From Chlamydiia bacterium (lineage in GTDB: Bacteria; Chlamydiota; Chlamydiia; Chlamydiales; FEN-1388), in assembly GCA_028293095.1 (NCBI GenBank), contig JAQGPK010000067.1, positions 1 to 6,222 of the forward strand: a stretch of 6,222 nt of DNA, given 5' to 3'. The notes under the pieces are model-generated. The model was not told the DNA's origin. It ran no database searches and saw nothing but the letters and a program-made list of their open reading frames with translations. This document shows, piece after piece, positions 1-5,235 of this stretch (positions are counted from its first letter, which is position 1; each line of letters starts with the position of its first letter). The position numbers and the translations under genes are program-made.

Positions 1-637
1 TAACCAAGTTCTCTTTCACATTCTGAAAGCTCAAAGCGCTTTTAAGCTGCTCATTTTTATCTTTCAAGGAAAGCTTCTCGAACGATTCTTTTATAATCGC
101 CCCAAGTTCGTCCTCACCATCCACCATGCGCTTCATCAAATCCAACTGATTCTTTAATGGCATAGTCCTGAACCAGTCAATTGTCTTTACATCTTCTTTC
201 CCAGAAACTTTTCTCTCAAGATCTACGGCAATATGCTTAAGCTGATCTTCATCTATAGAGACACCCAGTTTCATTTTGAATCTGATCCATCCCAATTGAA
301 CTGCACCGCAGGGCTCGTCTTCTTTTTCTTTTATCTTCCTATCAAGATGAATCTGAAAAGCCTCCATTCCAGGCTTGCTAATATTCTCCTTAACTTGATT
401 TTTGAATTTCTCTAAACTATTTTTATTAACTATTATTTTCTCACCATTATCAAGAGGTATTTCTGTAGTCTTGCCCAACACTTCCATGAATTTTTTAGTT
501 ATCCCAGTGTATGCTTTTACTCCTTTATGACCATCAACCACTCCTTCAAAAATTCTTCCCGTCTTAGCCTCATTTAAAAGCTTTTGCGAATCAAAAGGAT
601 CAGGAACACCAACATTTTTATCATTGCCAATAGTCAT
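1..637 (-). CDS. Unrecognised hydrophilic protein, C-terminus beyond the left edge
   Basis: I do not recognise this protein. Read on the minus strand from an ATG at 637-635, the frame stays open for 212 codons to position 2, with no stop in that frame, and continues past the window edge. The start MTIGNDKNVG is preceded by a good Shine-Dalgarno AGAGGTG at 647-641 and a plausible promoter, which makes this a real gene rather than a chance frame. The visible part is rich in Lys, Glu and Asp, has no signal peptide and no membrane segment, and looks like a soluble, mostly helical cytosolic or secreted protein. Residues about 52-100 and 130-212 look helical and highly charged. A single short motif, PCGAVQLGWIRF near residues 117-128, breaks the charged pattern. 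A shadow frame at 233-415 on the plus strand lies inside it and is not a gene. In a chlamydia-like genome an orphan of this kind could be a host-interaction protein, but nothing in the sequence proves that. Confidence 0.85.
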   Translation of the reverse strand, partial: MTIGNDKNVGVPDPFDSQKLLNEAKTGRIFEGVVDGHKGVKAYTGITKKFMEVLGKTTEIPLDNGEKIIVNKNSLEKFKNQVKENISKPGMEAFQIHLDRKIKEKEDEPCGAVQLGWIRFKMKLGVSIDEDQLKHIAVDLERKVSGKEDVKTIDWFRTMPLKNQLDLMKRMVDGEDELGAIIKESFEKLSLKDKNEQLKSALSFQNVKENLV

Positions 638-640
638 ACG

Positions 641-647
641 CACCTCT
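641..647 (-). promoter_or_regulatory. Ribosome binding site of the left-edge gene
   Basis: On the minus strand the sequence reads AGAGGTG, then three bases, then the ATG at 637. Measured from the AGAGG core the spacing is five bases, which is normal. It fixes the start of the left-edge gene. Confidence 0.7.
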
Positions 648-677
648 TATATCTGTTTTCATACTATTTATCTTTAT

Positions 678-705
678 ATTATAAAATTATCTATATAATT
701 GTAAT
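678..705 (-). promoter_or_regulatory. Candidate sigma-70-type promoter for the left-edge gene
   Basis: On the minus strand a perfect TATAAT (-10) lies at 683-678, with ATTACA (4 of 6 matches to TTGACA) at 705-700 and a 16-base spacer. Transcription would start near 671, giving a leader of about 34 bases that contains the ribosome binding site. The whole area is extremely AT-rich, so the -10 match alone has limited weight. Confidence 0.4.
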
Positions 706-845
706 AAATAATTTAATTTAAACTAAAATATATTCTTAAACTATTAATATTTAAATATTTATTCATAAATTAAGAGAATAAGTAGGTTTTATGCAAAAAT
801 GCCCTTTCTCTCATAAATACTCACACTCTCAGGTATAAAAATCTA

Positions 846-874
846 TTGGTTGATTTCTAGAAACTCAGTACAAT
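846..874 (+). promoter_or_regulatory. Candidate promoter of the ugd operon
   Basis: TTGGTT at 846-851 (first three bases of the -35 consensus) and TACAAT at 869-874 (5 of 6 matches to TATAAT) are separated by 17 bases. The predicted start is near 881, leaving a leader of about 16 bases with the Shine-Dalgarno at 888. A second -10-like TATAAA at 834-839 lacks a good -35 partner. If correct, this promoter would drive all four overlapping genes. Confidence 0.4.
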
Positions 875-887
875 AGACCTTACTTTT

Positions 888-893
888 AAGGTG
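888..893 (+). promoter_or_regulatory. Ribosome binding site that decides the ugd start
   Basis: AAGGTG lies just ahead of the ATG at 897, with five bases between AAGG and the start. A GTG at 891 in the same frame lies inside this site and so cannot be the start it serves. The site therefore selects ATG 897. Confidence 0.7.
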
Positions 894-896
894 CAT

Positions 897-2288
897 ATGG
901 AAATTTTGATTATTGGAACAGGGTATGTAGGACTTGTGACTGGCGCCTGCTTTGCAGAGATGGGCTACCATGTAACTTGTCTTGATATCAACGAAGAGAA
1001 AATCAAACAGCTTCAAGCGGGCATAATCCCTATTTTTGAACCGGGACTTGAAGAGATCGTCAAGCGTTGTAGCCAAAGCAAGCGGCTTACCTTTACAACA
1101 AGCTATAAAGAGGCCGTACCAAAAGCTACTGTCTGCATGCTCGCCGTCGACACTCCTATGTCAGAGACTGGTGAGTGCAATCTTCGCTCTATCACCGCTG
1201 CCGCTTCAAGTATTGGTGAACATCTTCAAAACTACACTGTCATCATCAATAAATCGACAGTCCCTGTTGGAACGGCCGAATTTGTACGCAAGACCATCAC
1301 AAAAGCTTTAGAAAAAAGAGAAGTTTCGATTCCTTTTGACGTTGTCTCTAATCCAGAGTTTTTGAAAGAGGGCTCTGCGGTTGCCGACTTTATGAGGCCA
1401 GATCGCGTGATCGTCGGCTGTGACAATGAAAAGGCCGCAGCTCTTATGCATGACCTCTACAAGCCCTTTATGCTAAGTCAAGAGCGGCTCTACTTTATGG
1501 ATATCGCCTCAGCTGAAATGACCAAGTATGCAGCGAACGCTATGCTTGCAACGCGTATCTCCTTCATGAACTCCCTCTCGCTTCTCTGCGAAAAAACAGG
1601 CGCTGACATCACAGAGGTCAGGCGCGGTATTGGCTCTGATAAACGAATTGGCCTTGCTTTCCTTTGGGCAGGCGCAGGCTTTGGTGGCTCCTGCTTTCCA
1701 AAAGATCTTCAAGCACTGCAATCCATGATCCGATCCAACGATCTCGACTCCTCTCTTATCGACGCTGTCATCAAAATAAACGCACGTCAAAAAGAGCTCC
1801 TTTTTGAAAAAATTCAAAGCTATTTTGAAGACCATGGCGGCCTTAGAGGGAAAACAATTGGTATTTTGGGACTTTCCTTTAAACCCGACACTGATGATAT
1901 GCGAGAGGCTGCATCACTTGTACTCATTACACGGCTCCTGCAGCATGGTGCACATGTGCGCCTCTTTGATCCGGTTGCGATGCCAAATGCAAAAAAACTC
2001 ATTCCAGAGAGCTCTCAAGTAACCTGGTGTGAAAATGAGCAGGAAGTCGCAAAAGGCGCAGATGCCCTTGCTCTTGTCACCGAGTGGAAACAGTTCCGTC
2101 TGATCGACTACAAAGCACTGTTACAAGAGATGCAGGGCAATAGCTTTTTCGATGGCCGTAATCAGTATGACCCTGAAATGATGGCAAAAACAGGCTTTGA
2201 CTACATCAGCATAGGACGTGCCCCTGCCTACCATGCACTCTATAATGAATTTAAGTGGATCGAAAAAAATGTGACAGCCGATGCCTAA
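897..2288 (+). CDS. ugd: UDP-glucose 6-dehydrogenase
   Basis: This enzyme oxidises UDP-glucose to UDP-glucuronate with two NAD+, in the cytosol, feeding glycan, capsule or LPS-type sugar synthesis. The 463-residue protein has the full family length and order. An N-terminal Rossmann domain carries GTGYVG (residues 7-12). NKSTVPVGT lies at 118-126 and NPEFLKEGSA at 152-161. The central helix has EMTKYAANA (207-215), including the conserved Lys210. The catalytic Cys266 sits in GGSCFPKD. The C-terminal UDP-binding domain has SFKPDTDDMREA (327-338). All key residues are present, so the enzyme should be active. ATG 897 is chosen over an in-frame GTG at 891 because the latter overlaps the ribosome binding site. 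The GT-G-rich start ILIIGTGYVG also then begins at residue 3, as usual for the family. The stop overlaps the next gene by 8 bases. UDP-sugar dehydrogenases for mannose or N-acetylsugars are related alternatives, but the motifs and length favour UDP-glucose. Confidence 0.95.
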   Translation: MEILIIGTGYVGLVTGACFAEMGYHVTCLDINEEKIKQLQAGIIPIFEPGLEEIVKRCSQSKRLTFTTSYKEAVPKATVCMLAVDTPMSETGECNLRSITAAASSIGEHLQNYTVIINKSTVPVGTAEFVRKTITKALEKREVSIPFDVVSNPEFLKEGSAVADFMRPDRVIVGCDNEKAAALMHDLYKPFMLSQERLYFMDIASAEMTKYAANAMLATRISFMNSLSLLCEKTGADITEVRRGIGSDKRIGLAFLWAGAGFGGSCFPKDLQALQSMIRSNDLDSSLIDAVIKINARQKELLFEKIQSYFEDHGGLRGKTIGILGLSFKPDTDDMREAASLVLITRLLQHGAHVRLFDPVAMPNAKKLIPESSQVTWCENEQEVAKGADALALVTEWKQFRLIDYKALLQEMQGNSFFDGRNQYDPEMMAKTGFDYISIGRAPAYHALYNEFKWIEKNVTADA

Positions 2289-2808
2289 AAGCCGTCTTGG
2301 ATGCACTGCTACCTTTATTGTTGCTATGCTTCTTGCGCTTATCATCCCTTCATTCATGGCAACTATTAAAATTAACTTTTTTGTCCCCCCTCTTGTGATC
2401 GCCTTTTATTTTGTCTCACTTCCAACTGCTGCATGGCTCTCTCTACTCTTTGGCTTGATTTTAGATGGTGTGCAGCTACTACCCCGTTTTGGCTTTTTAG
2501 GTTCATCCTATCTCATCACCTGCCTGATTTTGTACCAGTGGCGGCTCTATTTTTTTAAAGATGCTTTTTCGACAGTGCCAATCATGACCTATCTTTTTTC
2601 CTTCATCTGCACCCTTGTACAAGCCCTGAGCGCTCATCTTTTTGATCTGCCATCTTTTTCTCTTACGATTCATTGGTTTGTCAGCGATGTACTGATCATG
2701 CCACTTTTAGATGCAGCGTATGCACTTTCTGTTTTTTCTCTTCCCCACTTCGTCTATAGGCAGTATTATAAAACTAAAAACCGGTATAAAAATAGACATG
2801 CTCATTGA
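2281..2808 (+). CDS. MreD-like integral membrane protein
   Basis: A 175-residue, very hydrophobic protein with about five or six membrane segments (roughly residues 9-28, 32-46, 48-64, 71-88, 97-116 and 133-155) and a basic C-terminal tail (KTKNRYKNRHAH). Length and topology match MreD, the inner-membrane partner of MreB/MreC in rod-shape wall synthesis. The stretch FGLILDGVQ (57-65) followed by RFGFLGSSYLI (69-79) fits the family pattern of a Gly-Leu-x-x-Asp turn and then a Leu-Gly-x-x-x-Leu helix. MreD diverges strongly, so this is an inference from topology and one motif; an ECF-transporter S component or a simple orphan membrane protein is possible. The start ATG lies 8 bases inside the end of ugd with no clear Shine-Dalgarno, suggesting coupled translation. 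The end overlaps folD by 11 bases. It occupies the place that CT079 has beside folD in C. trachomatis (from memory). Confidence 0.65.
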   Translation: MPKSRLGCTATFIVAMLLALIIPSFMATIKINFFVPPLVIAFYFVSLPTAAWLSLLFGLILDGVQLLPRFGFLGSSYLITCLILYQWRLYFFKDAFSTVPIMTYLFSFICTLVQALSAHLFDLPSFSLTIHWFVSDVLIMPLLDAAYALSVFSLPHFVYRQYYKTKNRYKNRHAH

Positions 2809-3688
2809 TAGTCATACAATCGCTCGTGAGATTCACGAGGAGGTAAAAAAAACTATAGACTCTCTCAAATACCTTCCTCGAAAGCCATGCCTTGCTGCAG
2901 TCCTTGCGACGAAACACCCTGCCTCACAAACATATGTTGCACGTAAAGTTAAAGCGTGCCATGAAGTTGGTATTGAATCCAAAGTCTTTCATATTGAACC
3001 TACAAGTACAAAAGAGCTCCTCAACTTTATTGATACGCTGAATAACGATCCATCTATCGATGGAATTTTAATCCAGCTGCCACTACCACCCCACATCAAA
3101 CTTCTTGACGTGCTTATGCATGTCGATCCTTCAAAAGATGTCGATGGCTTTCATCCCTTAAATGCTGGTAAAGTTTTGCTACAAGACCCTTCTGCCTTCT
3201 ATCCATGTACTCCTCTTGGCATTAAAGTTCTGTTAGAGCGTAAATCAATCGATGTATATGGCAAACATGTCGTCATTATCGGGAGAAGCAATCTTGTTGG
3301 TAAGCCCCTTGCGACAATCCTCATGCAGGATGCGCCAGGATGCAATGCATCAGTCACTGTTACCCATAACAAAACACGCAACCTGCAAGAAATTACTAAA
3401 ACGGCAGACATCTTAGTTGTCGCTATTGGCAAGCCTCTTTACATAGGCCCAGACATGATAAAAGATGGGGCTGTCGTTGTAGATGTTGGTATCAATAAAA
3501 TCGAAGATGCCTCCAAGAAGAGTGGGTATAGAATTGTTGGGGATGTTGACTTTGATGCAGTACGAAAAAAATGCTCTGCAATCACGCCAGTGCCAGGAGG
3601 TGTAGGCCCGATGACGATTGCGATGCTTCTTAAAAACACTCTCAAAAGCTATCTTCTACACAATAATATCCATAATATCCATGAATAA
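2798..3688 (+). CDS. folD: Bifunctional methylenetetrahydrofolate dehydrogenase / methenyltetrahydrofolate cyclohydrolase
   Basis: FolD interconverts 5,10-methylene-, 5,10-methenyl- and 10-formyl-tetrahydrofolate with NADP+, supplying one-carbon units for purine, thymidylate and formyl-methionine synthesis in the cytosol. The 296-residue protein has every family signature. SQTYVARK ends in catalytic Lys50 with Tyr46. GILIQLPLP contains Gln93. The KDVDGFHPLN block begins at Lys113 and contains Asp114. PCTPLG lies at 136-141, the nucleotide-binding GRSNLVGKPLA at 162-172, and the closing PVPGGVGPMT at 264-273. An upstream in-frame ATG at 2711 would add 29 residues that merely re-read the preceding gene; the ATG at 2798 gives the normal N-terminus. 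That ATG is 11 bases inside the upstream gene, with no convincing Shine-Dalgarno, so coupling is likely. The C-terminal tail NNIHNIHE is encoded by a short tandem repeat. Confidence 0.97.
   Translation: MLIDSHTIAREIHEEVKKTIDSLKYLPRKPCLAAVLATKHPASQTYVARKVKACHEVGIESKVFHIEPTSTKELLNFIDTLNNDPSIDGILIQLPLPPHIKLLDVLMHVDPSKDVDGFHPLNAGKVLLQDPSAFYPCTPLGIKVLLERKSIDVYGKHVVIIGRSNLVGKPLATILMQDAPGCNASVTVTHNKTRNLQEITKTADILVVAIGKPLYIGPDMIKDGAVVVDVGINKIEDASKKSGYRIVGDVDFDAVRKKCSAITPVPGGVGPMTIAMLLKNTLKSYLLHNNIHNIHE
3663..3680 (+). repeat. Two tandem copies of a 9-base unit at the folD-apbE junction
   Basis: ATAATATCC occurs twice back to back (3663-3671 and 3672-3680), directly before the ATG of the next gene. 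In the folD frame it gives the repeated Asn-Ile-His at the C-terminus. Nine bases keep the frame, so gain or loss of a unit would only lengthen or shorten the FolD tail by three residues. Confidence 0.6.
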
Positions 3689-4694
3689 GCTTCTTCTACT
3701 CCTTCTCTGCTCTTTTTCCACCGTTGGCTGTCAAAAAAGCGAAACGCAGCGCAAAACTGCAAGCCGAAGTGAAGTTTCAAGCTTTCAAGGAATTGCTATG
3801 ACAGTCCCTTATCGTATCGAAATTGGCAAAAACCTCTCAACCACAAAGCAGGCTGAAGTACAAAACACAATTGATGCCACCTTTAATGAAATCGACAGGG
3901 TCTATAACAAGTGGAATAAAAACTCAGAGCTTTCCAAACTCAATAGACTTCCTGCCAATCAACCAGAAAGCATCTCTAATGAACTTGCACACTTTTTAAG
4001 ACGCTGCGACTACTTTGTAAAGCTAAGTAAAGGAAAATTTGACCCTACAATTGAGGCGTTGCAACAAGTGTGGAAAGATCATTTAGAAAAAGGAACACTC
4101 CCTTCTGAAAACGAAATCAAAATAGCACAAGCAACTGTTGGCTGGGATACTATTACTTTAAAAAATAATGTCTTTACCAAAAAGCACTCCGCTACAGCAC
4201 TTGATCTTGGCGGCATTGCCAAAGGATATACCGTTGACCTTATGGTAGAGCGCCTCCAAAAGATGGGCTACAATAGTGTATTTGTAGAATGGGGTGGAGA
4301 AATACGCGCAAGCGGCAAACATCCACAGGGGAGAAGCTGGGCGGTTTATATCTCAAATCTGGAAGATCTCAACCCTGAACATGCCCTTGCCTACGTCCCA
4401 TTGACAAATCAAGCCATTGCAACAAGTGGTGACTATTTACAAAACTGGATAGTAGACGGGACGACCTACTTTCACGTATTCGACCCTCAAACTGGCAAGC
4501 CGCTTGCTCTCACTGATACCTCCATCGCAAGTGCAAGCTGCCTAGCAAATGACTGCATGACGGCAGATGCACTAGCTACCATGCTGGTGATGTGTAAAAC
4601 CCTTGATGAAGCAAAGGCTCTCGCGACAGAGCTTCAAACAGAGATTCCTGGAACAGTCTTCTGGCTGATGTCTCGAAAAAAGAACGATAAATAG
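3681..4694 (+). CDS. apbE: ApbE family FAD:protein FMN transferase, lipoprotein
   Basis: Members of this family split FAD and attach FMN through a phosphodiester bond to a Thr or Ser of target proteins, using Mg2+, outside the inner membrane. The 337-residue protein begins with a lipoprotein signal (MNKLLLLLLCSFSTVGC), with Cys17 the likely lipidated residue. The lipobox TVGC has an unusual Thr at -3. Family motifs follow in order: GIAMTVPY (37-44), a YNKWNKNSELSKLN block (75-88), FDPTIEAL (120-127), DLGGIAKGYTVD (175-186), EWGGEIRASG (203-212), ATSGDY (247-252), HVFDPQTGKPL (265-275) and the C-terminal MTADALATML (293-302). All expected blocks are there, so activity is likely. Chlamydiae have a Na+-translocating NADH:quinone reductase whose NqrB and NqrC carry covalent FMN, making these plausible targets (inference). 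ATG 3681 overlaps folD by 8 bases and lacks a Shine-Dalgarno. An earlier in-frame ATG at 3618 would bury the signal peptide and is rejected. Confidence 0.93.
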   Translation: MNKLLLLLLCSFSTVGCQKSETQRKTASRSEVSSFQGIAMTVPYRIEIGKNLSTTKQAEVQNTIDATFNEIDRVYNKWNKNSELSKLNRLPANQPESISNELAHFLRRCDYFVKLSKGKFDPTIEALQQVWKDHLEKGTLPSENEIKIAQATVGWDTITLKNNVFTKKHSATALDLGGIAKGYTVDLMVERLQKMGYNSVFVEWGGEIRASGKHPQGRSWAVYISNLEDLNPEHALAYVPLTNQAIATSGDYLQNWIVDGTTYFHVFDPQTGKPLALTDTSIASASCLANDCMTADALATMLVMCKTLDEAKALATELQTEIPGTVFWLMSRKKNDK

Positions 4695-4716
4695 GACACT
4701 GGGCTTGTTATTGTAT

Positions 4717-4737
4717 GGTTGCTTGTAAATTGCAACC
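4717..4737. repeat. Small palindrome, possible terminator or mobile-element remnant
   Basis: GGTTGC and GCAACC pair perfectly around a 9-base loop. On the plus strand it lies 22 bases after the apbE stop and is followed by TGACCCCTTTT, so it might act as a weak terminator of the operon, though the T-run is short and displaced. On the minus strand it begins nine bases after the stop of the relic frame. The GGGGTCAGGTTGC arrangement resembles, from memory, short palindromic motifs near REP-type or IS200-like transposase genes; I could not verify this. Confidence 0.4.
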
Positions 4738-4746
4738 TGACCCCTT

Positions 4747-4998
4747 TTACTGACTACCTTGAGTAAGAGCTGTAACTACTTTGAAGAACCACTCGTAAAT
4801 ATTCTTCAAATATAGGGAAAGATTCGTTTGCATCTGAGGTGGCGTTAGATTCAATCTTTGTAATGGTCCATGTAATCGTAGCATTGTATTTCGAATCTCA
4901 ACAACTTGAGTGCTTTTGGGTTGTGGCCTTAAGAGAAATAGAAACTGCCTAATAAAAAATAGAGGAGCCTTTATGAATGGGATAAAAAAGACGGGAAA
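4747..4998 (-). pseudogene. Possible relic open frame, C-terminal fragment of an unrecognised gene
   Basis: Between a stop at 5001-4999 and a stop at 4749-4747 the minus strand has 83 codons without interruption, covering almost the whole gap between apbE and the next gene. The frame ends in a protein-like sequence: RLHGPLQRLNLTPPQ, then NLSLYLKNIYEWFFKV, then VTALTQGSQ. The only ATG is at 4884-4882, which would give 45 residues, and no Shine-Dalgarno precedes it. The upstream part overlaps the first codons and ribosome binding site of the plus-strand small gene, where it reads as Phe-rich sequence that is unlikely to be coding. The mixed polar and aromatic composition and the Gln-rich character suggest the C-terminal end of a decayed gene, perhaps from a mobile element. 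I cannot name the family, and a chance frame remains possible. Confidence 0.35.
4961..4967 (+). promoter_or_regulatory. Strong ribosome binding site of the 73-residue gene
   Basis: AGAGGAG lies five bases before ATG 4973. It is the strongest Shine-Dalgarno in the window and sets the start, against an in-frame GTG at 4910 that has no such site. Confidence 0.75.
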
Positions 4999-5194
4999 TT
5001 ACAACCACTCAGATGTAGGCGGTCAAGGCCCCATAAACACTGATAAGACAAAGCAGCAGCCTCCTTCTGATGATGAGATACTCAATGCAATGAAAGAAGA
5101 AGTCAAAGAAGTAATCAAAGATACTCTAGAAAAACCACTACCCGCTCCTACAAAAGAGCAAGAAAAGGGTATACGTAGAAGAAATAGTCTCTAA
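4973..5194 (+). CDS. Small hydrophilic orphan protein, 73 residues
   Basis: I do not recognise this protein. It starts at ATG 4973 behind a near-ideal Shine-Dalgarno. An in-frame GTG at 4910 would add 21 residues but lacks a ribosome site. Residues 1-33 are Gly-, Asn-, Gln- and Pro-rich and probably disordered. Residues about 33-53 (from DDEILNAMKEEVKEV onward) look like one amphipathic helix with alternating acidic and basic side chains. Residues 54-73 contain Pro-Leu-Pro-Ala-Pro and a basic RRRNSL end. There is no signal peptide, Cys, Trp or membrane segment. It is separated from apbE by 278 bases, so it is probably transcribed on its own, although I see no clear promoter. It converges on the next gene. 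Small disordered proteins of this kind are common among lineage-specific proteins of intracellular bacteria; a role in host interaction is speculation. Confidence 0.7.
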   Translation: MNGIKKTGNYNHSDVGGQGPINTDKTKQQPPSDDEILNAMKEEVKEVIKDTLEKPLPAPTKEQEKGIRRRNSL

Positions 5195-5204
5195 GAGATC
5201 AGCC

Positions 5205-5235
5205 TCGATTGTATTGGAGTCAGGCTTACAATTGA
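5205..5235. terminator. Candidate hairpin between two convergent genes
   Basis: TCGATTGTA (5205-5213) pairs with TACAATTGA (5227-5235), nine pairs including one G-T, around a 13-base loop. It fills most of the 41-base gap between two genes that end facing each other, which is where a shared terminator is expected. There is no clean T-run on either side, and a competing AGCCT/AGGCT pairing (5201-5205 with 5222-5226) exists, so the call is tentative. Confidence 0.35.

Larger units (their letters stand above)
638..896. other. AT-rich divergent intergenic region
   Basis: This 259-base spacer separates the minus-strand gene on the left from the plus-strand operon on the right. From about 648 to 780 it is almost entirely A and T, with runs such as ATTTAATTTA and TATTTAAATATTTA. 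It is much more AT-rich than the operon. I find no credible gene, tRNA or array in it. It holds one candidate promoter in each direction; the rest could be curved or easily melted promoter DNA. Confidence 0.7.

Noticed and set aside
891..896. GTG at 891 as the ugd start
   Set aside because: It lies inside the AAGGTG ribosome site, which is correctly spaced for the ATG at 897; the family N-terminus also fits ATG 897.
843..1076. Minus-strand frame of 77 codons over the ugd start
   Set aside because: It overlaps the promoter and first third of a certain gene, has no ribosome site and no protein-like pattern.
1509..1835. Minus-strand frame of 108 codons inside ugd
   Set aside because: Shadow of the ugd coding frame; it covers the catalytic Cys region, whose codon constraint creates the opening.
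2711..2797. N-terminal extension of folD from ATG 2711
   Set aside because: The extra 29 residues only re-read the membrane-protein gene in another frame; FolD proteins begin where the ATG at 2798 places the start.
3199..3645. Two minus-strand frames inside folD
   Set aside because: Both mirror conserved FolD motifs and have no start signals.
4695..4972. tRNA or structured small RNA after apbE
   Set aside because: Only a 6-pair hairpin is seen; there is no cloverleaf and no conserved tRNA loop sequence.
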